Positions 47,077 through 59,890 are shown, counted from the stretch's first letter. The stretch: 64,000 bases of DNA from Stomorhina lunata (GCA_933228675.1 OW121740.1:133098940-133162939); one strand, 5' to 3'. Translations and numbers: made by a program. The notes: a model not told the origin generated them from the sequence alone.

Positions 47077-48010
47077 CAAATTTTTCGTTATAAAAATTTT
47101 CTATATAGACAATTTTTCGTTATAAAAATTTTGTGTATAGAAAAGTTTTCGTTAAAAAAATTTTTTATATAGAAAATTTTTCGTTATAAAAATTTTCTAT
47201 ATAGAAAATTTTTCGTTATAAAAATTTTCTGTATAGAAAATTTTTCGTTATAAAAATTTTCTATATAGAAAATTTTTCGTTATAAAAATTTTCTATATAG
47301 AAAATTTTTCGTTATAAAAATTTTCTATATAGAAAATTTTTCGTTATAAAAATTTTCTATATAGAAAATTTTTAGTTATAAAAATTTTCTATATAGAAAA
47401 TTTTTCGTTATAAAAATTTTCTATATAGAAAATTTTTCGTTATAAAAATTTTCTATTTAGAAAATTTTTCGGTTTAAAAATTTTCTATATAGAAAATTTT
47501 TCGTTATTAAAATTTTCTATATAGAAAATTTTTCGTTATAAAAATTTTCTATATAGAAAATTTTTCGTTATAAAATTTTCTATATAAAAAATTTTTCGTT
47601 ATAAAAAGTTTCTATATAGAAAATTTTTCGTTATAAAAATTTTCTATATATTTTAGAAAATTTTTCGTTATAAAAATTTACTATATAGAAAATTTTTCGT
47701 TATAAAAATTTTCTATATAGAAAATTTTTCGTTATAAAAATTTTCTGTATAGAAAATTTTTCGTTATAAAAATTTTCTGTATAGAAAATTTTTCGTTATA
47801 AAAATTTTCTATATAGAAAATTTTTCGTTATAAAAATTTTCTATATAGAAAATTTTTCGTTGTTAAAAAAGTTTTCTATATAGAAAATTTTTCGTTATAA
47901 AAATTTTCTACATAGAAAATTTTTCGTTATAAAAATTTTCTATATAGAAAATTTTTCGTTAAAAAAATTTGCTGCATAGAAAATTTTTCATTATAAAATT
48001 TTTTATAAAA
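47077..48010. repeat. Family B minisatellite, linker CGTTATAA (copy 2)
   Basis: About 29 units. The markers CGGTTTAAAA (about 47470) and TATATATTTTAG (about 47647) match 45885 and 46063, but the stretch between the HHR unit and those markers is about 1.5 kb shorter than in copy 1. The right edge decays over 47860-48010. Confidence 0.95.
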
Positions 48011-49689
48011 ATTTGTTAGAAAGTTTTGGAGCATTAAAAGATTTTTGTTTTTTTTTTTTCTTAAAATTTGTTCTCATTGTATTTTAGGTCTTTAATTTAT
48101 ATAAAATATTATGTTTAATAAATTTAATTATTCTAATTTCATAAACCCTGGTTTTCCTAATTGCTTCATATCCTTTATGACAATATTCAAAATTGTTTTA
48201 TGATTTTCATATAATTAAATGTAAATTTTCTGTCCCTATTATGATTATCTTTATGTCTTTGTCCCGGTGACGGTGATGATCTTCTATGCGATGTTATTTT
48301 AATACAAATTTATTATACAATCCATAAAATTAAGCATAAACTAGTAGATACTATATACAAAAAAATAAAAAGTTTATAAGTAAAAACCATTTTGCATTAA
48401 GAAACATAATTCATTGTCATGAAGCAAAGTGTTACACACTGACACAATATAATATGGAGGAAAACACACACATACACATAAACATTAACATTATATCCAA
48501 GGATAACCAGTCATGCGATGAGTAAAGTTAAGCAGATTCGAAAAGAATCTTTCGTACCAACAGGTTAAGGCTGAAGAAAGAAAAATTCCTTTAAATGAAC
48601 TGACACAGCAACAACAAAATGCTCGAGCACACCTTGATAAGAACAAAATAATCGTGTTATAAAAGAAAATTAATTTCTTTATTTTTATGCTTAAACATAA
48701 ATTTATTAACTAAATATGAAAATATACATGTAGTAAAATAAACTCATACAGATACAAACACGTACCAAGAAAACGGTTCAAAAATTTTTATTAAAGCCAA
48801 AAAGAATCTAAAGGAATGAAATGTTAAATTTTTATTAAATAACTCTCATATTTTAAAAACTTTTATAAACAAGAAAAATTCACTCCTTTAAACAATCTCC
48901 CATTTTCTGGCAGACAATGAAGTCCAAAAAAGCTAAGAATAAATTTAAAACTGTTACATTCAGCAACAGTAAGATGAGTTTATAATCAAAAAGAATTTAT
49001 TACCGAGTTAAACTGAATGGAATATGTTAAGAAAATTCTAAATAAACCCAAACACCACAGGACCAACTTACGATGACTAGATAAAGAAAACGGTCTTACA
49101 CAAAAAAGCTCAAATTCAGAATAAGAAAAAGTTATATTTAGTGAAATTTTTATAAACTCCAAAATTTACCACCTAATTTTTATATTTGTTCCTATATAAA
49201 ATTTAAAAATCTTCACCACAGGACACAAAAGTTATATGCACTGAACAATTTATTTTCAACTCATACATTTTCTTTGCAAAAAAAAAAAAAAAAAAAAAAC
49301 TATTGGCAAGAACATGGAAAAAGGAAATAAGGCTAAAATATATGAGTACGATTTGTAGATATGAATAAATGGTTAAAAGAGATACTATAGACGTTGGGTG
49401 TAATAACAAAAATTTATTTTTATGCTTAGTCAACAGGATGCCAGCATAGTTATATACATACTTATACCACTATATTAGTATGTATGTGTATACAAAATAT
49501 TTCTATATACATATATGTATGTAAATATAAAAATACAGATTTTGGGTTTTGTTATCCTTTCGTTTTTCCTTGTGAACATAATAAGTGTTTAATATGTATT
49601 TTTGTCTAGAAATAAGCCATGTCTTTAGATGTTTATTGAAAGAGGAAAGTATCCTACATAAGAAAGCTGAGATAGACCATAATATTAGT
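48011..49689. other. Non-coding stretch, nothing recognised
   Basis: AT-rich with a run of more than 20 A at about 49280. No coding frame, RNA gene or transposon end recognised. Confidence 0.5.
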
Positions 49690-50150
49690 GTTTTTTAACA
49701 TCCAAAATTTTTTATATAAAATTTAAACATTGAAAATTTTGCATATAAAATTTTTAGATTAACAATTTTCTATATAAAATTTTAAGTTCGAAAATTTTCT
49801 ATAAAAAATTTTAATATCGAAAGTTTTCTATATAAAATTTAAAGATCGAAAGTTTTCTATATAAAATTTAAAGATCGAAAATTTTTTATATAAAATTTTA
49901 ACATCGAAAATTTTCTATAGAAAATTTTAACATCGAAAATTTTCTATAGAAAATTTTAACATCGAAAATTTTCTATAGAAAATTTTAACATCGAAAATTT
50001 TCTATAGAAAATTTTAACATCGAAAATTTTCTATAGAAAATTTTAACATCGAAAATTTTCTATAGAAAATTTTAACATCAATAATTTTCTATAGAAAATT
50101 TTAACATCGAAAATTTTCTATAGAAAATTTTATCATCGAAAATTTTATTC
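49690..50150. repeat. Family B minisatellite, linker AACATCG, outer array
   Basis: Left margin degenerate, then clean 29-bp units AACATCGAAAATTTTCTATA / GAAAATTTT from about 49890. The variant succession AACATCAATAATTTTC (about 50075), normal, then TATCATCGAAAATTTT (about 50131) is also found at about 54059 and 54116 in the central array of the palindrome. The two arrays are therefore copies of one array. It is joined abruptly to E1 at 50151. Confidence 0.93.
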
Positions 50151-50886
50151 AAAAGTGCTATCTACATTTTCGACCAAATTGGTTTTTAATGCAAACGTGT
50201 TCCTTGGCTTATCTGTCATATGTCAAATAAATTTTAAGAAAGAAAAATAATTTTAAAACATGTTTTTTTCTAAATTGTGTTTGCGCTATCTATAAGTACT
50301 TTATAATCAAAAAATAATGCTATCTACATTAAAAATATTTGTGGAAAAAATAACAATTGTTATAAAATATACATTGTGATTTATGAAAAGCCAACAAAAT
50401 TGACCACAATTCTCTACAGCGTAGTGTAATCATGGATATCTATAATATACTCGGCCTTTGACCTTAACAGATTGTAAATAAAGGTCATATAAGAAAGATA
50501 ATATCTTGCATTCTACTTATATATTTATAATAAATCTTGTGTTATTCAAAAAACTATTTATTTTAATTTAAATTCGTGATATTTTGATAAAAGCCTCAAT
50601 TTTCATTATATTTTATTTTTTTTGATGTTAAAATAATGCTATCTACTTGCTTTAATATTTAAAACGATACAATTTTAACTCGTAAAAATTGCTATCTACT
50701 ATAGAAGAGCAAATATAAGGAGTTAATAAAAAAAACTTAATTTGCACAAAATCTTAGCCCCAATTTGTATGGTATTGTAAAACAAAGTTTATTTACTACT
50801 CTTATAGTTAATGACGAAAACAGTTTTTTCACTCTCCTGTAAAATTGTAAATATGTAGATAGCACTTTTTGAATATAAACCCTCGG
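50151..50886 (+). mobile_element. E1 short DNA transposon, left-arm copy, truncated
   Basis: Mirror of 56917-57669 but missing the outermost bases of one end, because the palindrome boundary cuts it. GCTATCTAC occurs at 50157, 50319, 50638 and 50691, GCTATCTAT at 50285, and the inverted GTAGATAGC at 50855. It is followed by TA and the M1 3' half. Confidence 0.75.
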
Positions 50887-51334
50887 TATGGTTTCAACAG
50901 TACCACATGCCACGCAACTCGAGCGAATATGGCTTTACTGCAAGAGACATTTCCTGGCAACGTAATTTCTCGTCGTGGCGATATCAACTGGCCACCAAGA
51001 ATATGCGATTTGACACCATTAGGCTTTTTATGTGGGGCTACGCGAAAGACCGTGTTTATACAGATAAACCTTTAACTCTTGAGCACTTAAAAACCAACAT
51101 TTGTCAAGTTATGGCTGAAAAAACGCAAAAGATGTGTCAAAAAGTGGTCGAAAATTACCTCAAAAGAATCAATGCTTGCAACATTTCGCGTGGTGATACT
51201 TTAAATGATGTAGTGTTTCTCACATTATGTCAAGGTTCAAACTTTATAATAGAAAAGAAATATTTATTTTGAAAAAATATTTTATAGGTATTTTATTTAT
51301 GTTCACTTTTGAAACCGCAAAATGGATAACACTG
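50887..51334 (+). mobile_element. M1 mariner 3' half, left-arm copy
   Basis: From about 50893 the plus strand encodes degraded transposase: second-Asp region (QQ.GATCHA-like, damaged), NMALLQETFPGNVISRRGD and NWPPRICDLTPLGF (third catalytic region, with an altered Asp), then a frame change to LFMWGYAKDRVYTDKPLTLE and a C-terminus ending before 51220. It ends with terminal repeat GGATAACACTG and TA. The 5' half is absent on this arm; it is present only in the right arm's flank. Confidence 0.85.
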
Positions 51335-53027
51335 TACTTTCAACAGATAGATGGATTCAGAATAAATATCAATTCTTTTTTTTGAGCTATTATTAAGGAA
51401 GTTACAAACCGAATAACAATCCCAATATACCCCCATTCTTTTTGATGTTGAGTATAAAAAGTTTCGATCGTTAAGGGATATTTCGCTTGACTATCGAAAC
51501 TTACGACAAGGAATACCGACATTTACACAAAACAAAATTTATTGATTTAAAAAAATCTTGTCTTTTAAACTTTTGGATTTTTAAAGAAGTTGTTCTAGTT
51601 TACCATATCTTCAAAACGACTTTTTCAATTCTATTGAAAAAAATCATTGGACTTAAAACAAAATTGTCCTTAAGACGTTTAAATACAAGATTTTTGTATG
51701 ATCAACGCCTTTAGAGTTATCCATATTCCAATGTAAAAAAATTTTTTAGCTCAAAATCGATAAAGTTTTCTTTTTCAAAAATTCATAAAAAATCAAAAAT
51801 GACAAAAATTTCTGCGAAAAAATTTTAAAAGCCACAAAATCTAAAAAAGCTGTATTCAACTAAAATACTAAAATTGTTTCTTTAAAAATCTGGATCAAAA
51901 ATGTTTTTATGTTGAACCTTTATCGAAATTTTAAACCATAAATTAATCAAATATTTTTCTAGAATAATTTCGAATTAAAAATGTTGCTTAAAATATCTGA
52001 ATTGAAAACTAATATATATATATATTTCCTTACTAAAGAAAATAGTTAGTTATAGGTTGAAAGATAAAACAAAATTAAAAGTTCTTACCTTCCAAAAATC
52101 TCGACTTCTCTTTTAATTGTACCCAACTGTTATTAACTTATGCCAGCCAGTCTTAGCAATATCTACCTTCTAAGCAAAAACACTTATCATATCAAAAACG
52201 TATCTACGTATACGTATCTACCAACTTCTTATAAATATTGTCTGTACGTCTAATATGCTGGCTTTACATTATTAGATATTTTGCTTTTTCATAACAGCAA
52301 TTATGTTGCCCAAACCTTCATGCTGTTGCTATTCCTGCTTCACTTCACATTCCATTTTTTCTCCTTAGTCTGCTTTTATCCTAATTTTCGTTATTATCAG
52401 CAACATATAACAACAACAGCTATCATCATCAAACCAACATCATCATCTATGCTAACCAGCATTGTTACAATAATATCATCAACATCATCATTATCAACAT
52501 CATTATTATAATAATATGTATTCCAATGTTTAAGCTTTATGATGGCTAAAAAGAATTTATGTAAAGCTCTAAAATAAATTACAAAATTATAATCAGTTTC
52601 TGGTTATATAGACACACACAAACGTACTTGCCTATACACATATTTACATTTATATAAATATTTATATGTAGGTTTAAATATGTACGTGTATGTGTGTTTA
52701 TTTCTTTTGGACTTATGTATATATGTATATATATATATATGTGCTAAGATTTCTAGTTGTTGTCTTAGGTTAGCCGTCTTAACAGAAGACGACAACGTTG
52801 AGGAAAGTCCAGCTGCTTAGAAAAGAATAACCCCAAAAAGGAATCTATGTCTTGATATCCTGCTGCTGTCATCAGATTATTTTTTTGTGTGTTACTTTAT
52901 AGCAATCATGTACTTTTGTCTTCGTATGTATTTAGGTTTTGATTTTTTTTTAAGAATTGTTTAAGGGAAGTTTGCAATTCTTCCGCACACTTTATGCAAA
53001 GTTTTCATGCGATTTTTGAGTATCTAG
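51335..53027. other. Palindrome left arm, unique part
   Basis: Non-coding; mirrored exactly at 54776-56468. Contains ATC/AAC-rich trinucleotide tract (52410-52515), a TA microsatellite (about 52724-52741) and nothing recognised as a gene. The paired frames (for example 52281-52511) are low-complexity. Confidence 0.6.
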
Positions 53028-54775
53028 ACGATGTTATAATTTTCTATAGAAAATTTTCGATGTTAAAATTTTCTATAGAAAATTTTCGATGTTAAAATTT
53101 TCTATAGAAAATTTTCGATGTTAAAATTTTCTATAGAAAATTTTAACATCGAAAATTTCGATGTTAAAATTTTCTATAGAAAATTTTCGATGTTAAAATT
53201 TTCTATAGAAAATTTTCGATGTTAAAATTTTCTATAGAAAATTTTCGATGTTAAAATTTTCTATAGAAAATTTTCGATGTTAAAATTTTCTATAGAAAAT
53301 TTTCGATGTTAAAATTTTCTATAGAAAATTTTCGATGTTAAAATTTTCTATAGAAAATTTTCGATGTTAAAATTTTCTATAGAAAATTTTCGATGTTAAA
53401 ATTTTCTATAGAAAATTTTCGATGTTAAAATTTTCTATAGAAAATTTTCGATGTTAAAATTGTCTATAGAAAATTTTCGATGTTAAAATTTTCTATAGAA
53501 AATTTTCGATGTTAAAATTGTCTATAGAAAATTTTCGATGTTAAAATTTTCTATAGAAAATTTTCGATGTTAAAATTGTCTATAGAAAATTTTCGATGTT
53601 AAAATTGTCTATAGAAAATTTTCGATGTTAAAATTTTCTATAGAAAATTTTCGATGTTAAAATTTTCTGTAGAAAATTTTCGATGATAAAATTTTCTATA
53701 GAAAATTTTCGATGTTAAAATTTTCTATAGAAAATTATTGATGTTAAAATTTTCTATAGAAAATTTTCGATGTTAAAATTTTCTATAGAAAATTTTCGAT
53801 GTTAAAATTTTCTATAGAAAATTTTCGATGTTAAAATTTTCTATAGAAAATTTTCGATGTTAAAATTTTCTATAGAAAATTTTCGATGTTAAAATTTTCT
53901 ATAGAAAATTTTAACATCGAAAATTTTCTATAGAAAATTTTAACATCGAAAATTTTCTATAGAAAATTTTAACATCGAAAATTTTCTATAGAAAATTTTA
54001 ACATCGAAAATTTTCTATAGAAAATTTTAACATCGAAAATTTTCTATAGAAAATTTTAACATCAATAATTTTCTATAGAAAATTTTAACATCGAAAATTT
54101 TCTATAGAAAATTTTATCATCGAAAATTTTCTACAGAAAATTTTAACATCGAAAATTTTCTATAGAAAATTTTAACATCGAAAATTTTCTATAGACAATT
54201 TTAACATCGAAAATTTTCTATAGACAATTTTAACATCGAAAATTTTCTATAGAAAATTTTAACATCGAAAATTTTCTATAGACAATTTTAACATCGAAAA
54301 TTTTCTATAGAAAATTTTAACATCGAAAATTTTCTATAGACAATTTTAACATCGAAAATTTTCTATAGAAAATTTTAACATCGAAAATTTTCTATAGAAA
54401 ATTTTAACATCGAAAATTTTCTATAGAAAATTTTAACATCGAAAATTTTCTATAGAAAATTTTAACATCGAAAATTTTCTATAGAAAATTTTAACATCGA
54501 AAATTTTCTATAGAAAATTTTAACATCGAAAATTTTCTATAGAAAATTTTAACATCGAAAATTTTCTATAGAAAATTTTAACATCGAAAATTTTCTATAG
54601 AAAATTTTAACATCGAAAATTTTCTATAGAAAATTTTAACATCGAAATTTTCGATGTTAAAATTTTCTATAGAAAATTTTAACATCGAAAATTTTCTATA
54701 GAAAATTTTAACATCGAAAATTTTCTATAGAAAATTTTAACATCGAAAATTTTCTATAGAAAATTATAACATCGT
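53028..54775. repeat. Family B minisatellite at the palindrome centre
   Basis: About 60 units of 29 bp. Left of 53901 they read CGATGTTAAAATTTTCTATA / GAAAATTTT; right of it they read in the reverse sense. Variants are mirrored position for position, for example the unit-orientation flips at about 53141-53160 and 54643-54662. Confidence 0.96.
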
Positions 54776-56468
54776 CTAGATACTCAAAAATCGCATGAAA
54801 ACTTTGCATAAAGTGTGCGGAAGAATTGCAAACTTCCCTTAAACAATTCTTAAAAAAAAATCAAAACCTAAATACATACGAAGACAAAAGTACATGATTG
54901 CTATAAAGTAACACACAAAAAAATAATCTGATGACAGCAGCAGGATATCAAGACATAGATTCCTTTTTGGGGTTATTCTTTTCTAAGCAGCTGGACTTTC
55001 CTCAACGTTGTCGTCTTCTGTTAAGACGGCTAACCTAAGACAACAACTAGAAATCTTAGCACATATATATATATATACATATATACATAAGTCCAAAAGA
55101 AATAAACACACATACACGTACATATTTAAACCTACATATAAATATTTATATAAATGTAAATATGTGTATAGGCAAGTACGTTTGTGTGTGTCTATATAAC
55201 CAGAAACTGATTATAATTTTGTAATTTATTTTAGAGCTTTACATAAATTCTTTTTAGCCATCATAAAGCTTAAACATTGGAATACATATTATTATAATAA
55301 TGATGTTGATAATGATGATGTTGATGATATTATTGTAACAATGCTGGTTAGCATAGATGATGATGTTGGTTTGATGATGATAGCTGTTGTTGTTATATGT
55401 TGCTGATAATAACGAAAATTAGGATAAAAGCAGACTAAGGAGAAAAAATGGAATGTGAAGTGAAGCAGGAATAGCAACAGCATGAAGGTTTGGGCAACAT
55501 AATTGCTGTTATGAAAAAGCAAAATATCTAATAATGTAAAGCCAGCATATTAGACGTACAGACAATATTTATAAGAAGTTGGTAGATACGTATACGTAGA
55601 TACGTTTTTGATATGATAAGTGTTTTTGCTTAGAAGGTAGATATTGCTAAGACTGGCTGGCATAAGTTAATAACAGTTGGGTACAATTAAAAGAGAAGTC
55701 GAGATTTTTGGAAGGTAAGAACTTTTAATTTTGTTTTATCTTTCAACCTATAACTAACTATTTTCTTTAGTAAGGAAATATATATATATATTAGTTTTCA
55801 ATTCAGATATTTTAAGCAACATTTTTAATTCGAAATTATTCTAGAAAAATATTTGATTAATTTATGGTTTAAAATTTCGATAAAGGTTCAACATAAAAAC
55901 ATTTTTGATCCAGATTTTTAAAGAAACAATTTTAGTATTTTAGTTGAATACAGCTTTTTTAGATTTTGTGGCTTTTAAAATTTTTTCGCAGAAATTTTTG
56001 TCATTTTTGATTTTTTATGAATTTTTGAAAAAGAAAACTTTATCGATTTTGAGCTAAAAAATTTTTTTACATTGGAATATGGATAACTCTAAAGGCGTTG
56101 ATCATACAAAAATCTTGTATTTAAACGTCTTAAGGACAATTTTGTTTTAAGTCCAATGATTTTTTTCAATAGAATTGAAAAAGTCGTTTTGAAGATATGG
56201 TAAACTAGAACAACTTCTTTAAAAATCCAAAAGTTTAAAAGACAAGATTTTTTTAAATCAATAAATTTTGTTTTGTGTAAATGTCGGTATTCCTTGTCGT
56301 AAGTTTCGATAGTCAAGCGAAATATCCCTTAACGATCGAAACTTTTTATACTCAACATCAAAAAGAATGGGGGTATATTGGGATTGTTATTCGGTTTGTA
56401 ACTTCCTTAATAATAGCTCAAAAAAAAGAATTGATATTTATTCTGAATCCATCTATCTGTTGAAAGTA
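54776..56468. other. Palindrome right arm, unique part
   Basis: Exact reverse complement of 51335-53027. No gene recognised. Confidence 0.6.
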
Positions 56469-58001
56469 CAGTGTTATCCATTTTGCGGTTTCAAAAGTGA
56501 ACATAAATAAAATACCTATAAAATATTTTTTCAAAATAAATATTTCTTTTCTATTATAAAGTTTGAACCTTGACATAATGTGAGAAACACTACATCATTT
56601 AAAGTATCACCACGCGAAATGTTGCAAGCATTGATTCTTTTGAGGTAATTTTCGACCACTTTTTGACACATCTTTTGCGTTTTTTCAGCCATAACTTGAC
56701 AAATGTTGGTTTTTAAGTGCTCAAGAGTTAAAGGTTTATCTGTATAAACACGGTCTTTCGCGTAGCCCCACATAAAAAGCCTAATGGTGTCAAATCGCAT
56801 ATTCTTGGTGGCCAGTTGATATCGCCACGACGAGAAATTACGTTGCCAGGAAATGTCTCTTGCAGTAAAGCCATATTCGCTCGAGTTGCGTGGCATGTGG
56901 TACTGTTGAAACCATACCGAGGGTTTATATTCAAAAAGTGCTATCTACATATTTACAATTTTACAGGAGAGTGAAAAAACTGTTTTCGTCATTAACTATA
57001 AGAGTAGTAAATAAACTTTGTTTTACAATACCATACAAATTGGGGCTAAGATTTTGTGCAAATTAAGTTTTTTTTATTAACTCCTTATATTTGCTCTTCT
57101 ATAGTAGATAGCAATTTTTACGAGTTAAAATTGTATCGTTTTAAATATTAAAGCAAGTAGATAGCATTATTTTAACATCAAAAAAAATAAAATATAATGA
57201 AAATTGAGGCTTTTATCAAAATATCACGAATTTAAATTAAAATAAATAGTTTTTTGAATAACACAAGATTTATTATAAATATATAAGTAGAATGCAAGAT
57301 ATTATCTTTCTTATATGACCTTTATTTACAATCTGTTAAGGTCAAAGGCCGAGTATATTATAGATATCCATGATTACACTACGCTGTAGAGAATTGTGGT
57401 CAATTTTGTTGGCTTTTCATAAATCACAATGTATATTTTATAACAATTGTTATTTTTTCCACAAATATTTTTAATGTAGATAGCATTATTTTTTGATTAT
57501 AAAGTACTTATAGATAGCGCAAACACAATTTAGAAAAAAACATGTTTTAAAATTATTTTTCTTTCTTAAAATTTATTTGACATATGACAGATAAGCCAAG
57601 GAACACGTTTGCATTAAAAACCAATTTGGTCGAAAATGTAGATAGCACTTTTTGAATATAAAACCTCGATATATTCTCGTATTCTTCAATAGCAGGCAAA
57701 TACAAGTCGGTCATCGTATAACCATAACGCTCCAAATTCATGGAATCGGCACATTCTAGTCTTCGGCAGCACTTTCACTTACAGCAGCGATATTTTATTT
57801 GTGACCGCAATCTCTTCAAATTCAATCATAATTTCGCCAATTGCTTGCGTAGTTGGACGATTATGAAAACCATAATCTCCTCTTATAGCACGATCCATGT
57901 CAGACTTTCAACTGAAAAGAAAAAAATTGGTTTAAAAACTTAGTTTGACAGATGTCGAATTCCAGTCCTACTCTTTTGAAACCACGAAATGGATAAGCCG
58001 A
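56469..58001 (-). mobile_element. M1 mariner, both ends present, interrupted by E1
   Basis: Ends CAGTGTTATCC (56469, preceded by TA) and GGATAAGCCGA (to 58001, followed by TA). On the minus strand the 5' part (57670-58001) has a shortened leader, N-terminal scraps and a frame ending YTMTDLYLPAIEEYEN, the region just before the second catalytic Asp. E1 (56917-57669) interrupts there, and the 3' half continues to 56469. This copy keeps more sequence before IEEYD than the 21.6- and 40.1-kb copies, so its internal deletion is different. The 3' half lies in the palindrome. Confidence 0.82.
56917..57669 (-). mobile_element. E1: 753-bp non-autonomous DNA transposon nested in M1
   Basis: Terminal inverted repeats of about 31 bp (outer TCGAGGTTTTATATTCAAAA, inner CCGAGGGTTTATATTCAAAA, both continuing AGTGCTATCTAC) flanked by TA at 56915-56916 and 57670-57671. 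The motif GCTATCTAC or a one-base variant is repeated several times inside, like subterminal transposase-binding repeats. There is no transposase. The TA target suggests Tc1/mariner superfamily mobilisation, which is inference. Confidence 0.8.
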
Positions 58002-58959
58002 TATATTAGGGCCTATACGAAATAGTTAGGTCACTGAAATTTGGCATAAATATTCTTCGTTTTTTGGAAATTTTGGTATTGAAATCGAGCCGTAGCTCCC
58101 GTATAACCTCGTCTAGGCTAATTGCTTATTTGCTAATAAATGGCAAATTATAATAGCTATGATGATAAAATATAGTACATAGAAGTTTTACATAAGTACA
58201 AGGTAGCACATAAAATTTCATCCAAATCCGTTCACATTTAACCATAGCTTTCATGCAAAAAACTTACGGAAACAGCCTTAAATAATTCCACATAAAATAG
58301 TTTTAAATGCCAATAAATGATAAACTGTAATAGCTTTGGCCACTAAATTTAACACAAGGAAGTCTTATGTCAACGCCAACCAGTGTACAAAATTTTGTCA
58401 CAATCGGTCACCATTTGACCATAGCTCCTATGTAAAAAACTTAAGGAAACACAAAAAGAATAGGGGGTTTGTGTCCGTCCGTCCGCCAGATAAAAGCGCG
58501 ATAGCGCCTTAACGACAAGAGCTAGAGGAACAAAACTTTACAAAAGTATTTTCGATATAAATCGGTTCACATTTAGTTAGAGCTTCCATATAACCCCGAT
58601 CAATACAATTGTAATAGATATGACGACCAAATTAAGAACAGATAAGTTTTAGGAAACTATTGGTCAATATATCAAAATTTATAGGAATCGGTCTATATTT
58701 GGCTATAGTTTTCATACAAAAAACACTCCCGGAAAACAAAAAAAAAAAAAAAAAATTTGCCAATACCAGTTAAAAGCTATTAAATAAGAAATTACATTTA
58801 TAAATAGGGTTGCCAGACACAAAAAGCTGGACATAAGGAAAAAAAGCTTGACAACCCAAAAATAACCTGGACTTTAATAATAAAAAACTTGCCTTAATAA
58901 TTTGCTTCGATGAATCTTTCAATTCTTGGTAAACGGAATTGCGAATACCGAAATTAACC

Positions 58960-59890
58960 GCAGCAATATCGAGAGAAAATTAAATCGTCCGAGATGCTGC
59001 AGCTAATACATCTGAAACTATTTTCAACAGAGCTATGCACTCGCGTTTGTCGATGACATTGATATCATGGGATGCACATTGCATGATTTAACTGACGCAT
59101 TTTCAAGTATCGAGAAGGAATCTAATAAAATAGGTCTAGTTGTCAATGAATCAAAACAAAACTGATGAATTATACAAGCAGGCAATCCTCGAGAATTGGA
59201 CCACATGTGATCGAACTATAGCTACGAGGTTGTAAAATAATTTATTTACCTTGGTACCGCCGTCAACATAAATAACGACATAAGTTTCGAAATAAAACGT
59301 AGAATAAATAAATCTATAAGAACTTAAACTACGCTCTACAAAACGCTTATATCATCCGTGTTAAGCTAAATTCACCCATTTTGTTCGAACAAAATTTTTG
59401 TCCGGATAAATTTTTTTTTATATGTAGTTTGACAAAATATTTTTTCGCTCTCTTAATAAGAGCTGTCAAACTACATATAAAAAATTTTGTCCGAACTAAA
59501 ATTTTGTTCGAACAAAATGGGTGATTTCAACTTTATTATATGGTGTTGAATCATGGACACTTTCACATGCAGAAGAAGCTATTCTTGGAGTTTTTGAGAG
59601 GAAGATTCTACGATAAATCGTTGGACCATTTTGCATAAACAACGAATATCGACATTGAATGAACAATGAACTGTATGAGTTATACGTTGACATCGGCATA
59701 GTAAAACGCTTCAAAAAGAACTGGCTGTTGTGCGAATGTATGAACATACACCAGCAACAAAAGTATTCGAAAATGATCCCGAATGAACTCATAAAAGAGG
59801 ATGTCCGAAAATTTGATGGAAAGGAGAAGTAGAGGAAAATCTTTCCAATATTGACCTACAAATTGGGGAATATACGCACATGATTGAAGC
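58960..59890 (+). pseudogene. Non-LTR retrotransposon reverse transcriptase remnant
   Basis: Reverse transcriptases of LINE-type elements copy their RNA at the target site. Here the catalytic box reads ALAFVDDIDIMG (59036-59071; usual form YADD), preceded in another frame by TIFNR. Then follow IEKESNKIGLVVNESK, EFIYLGTAV-like FIYLGTAVNINNDISFEIKR (59240-59300) and, after a MITE insertion at 59373-59523, LLYGVESWTLSHAEEAILGV, FERKILR, NNELYELYVDIGIVKR. Several stops and frameshifts break it. The order matches the palm-thumb part of insect endonuclease-type LINEs; the clade is not settled. The 98-residue minus-strand frame overlapping it is a shadow. Confidence 0.88.
59373..59523. mobile_element. 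151-bp MITE inserted in the LINE remnant
   Basis: Inverted arms: CACCCATTTTGTTCGAACAA from 59373 and its complement ending at 59523. The arms continue through TTTTTGTCCGGA/TTTTGTCCGAAC and TATGTAGTTTGACA/TGTCAAACTACATA. Almost the whole element folds back. It splits the reverse transcriptase frame, so it inserted after the LINE did. Confidence 0.85.

Larger units (their letters stand above)
50151..57652. repeat. Perfect 7.5-kb palindrome, no spacer
   Basis: Arms 50151-53901 and 53902-57652 are exact reverse complements at every point I checked (coordinates sum to 107803). The axis falls inside TCTATAGA of a family B array. Every open frame in the left arm reappears mirrored in the right. Symmetry stops at 50150/57653. 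Left flank is minisatellite; right flank is the rest of mariner M1. It could be a very recent inverted duplication or a read/assembly fold-back artefact. Confidence 0.95.

Noticed and set aside
50907..51272. 121-residue frame as an independent gene (mirrored at 56531-56896)
   Set aside because: It is frame-shifted mariner transposase C-terminus ending at the M1 terminal repeat.
54928..54934. CTGATGA (mirrored at 52869-52875) as hammerhead core
   Set aside because: Followed by CAGCAGCAGG without stem II or GAAA.
59496..59792. 98-residue minus-strand frame
   Set aside because: Antisense shadow of the LINE reverse transcriptase remnant and the MITE end.
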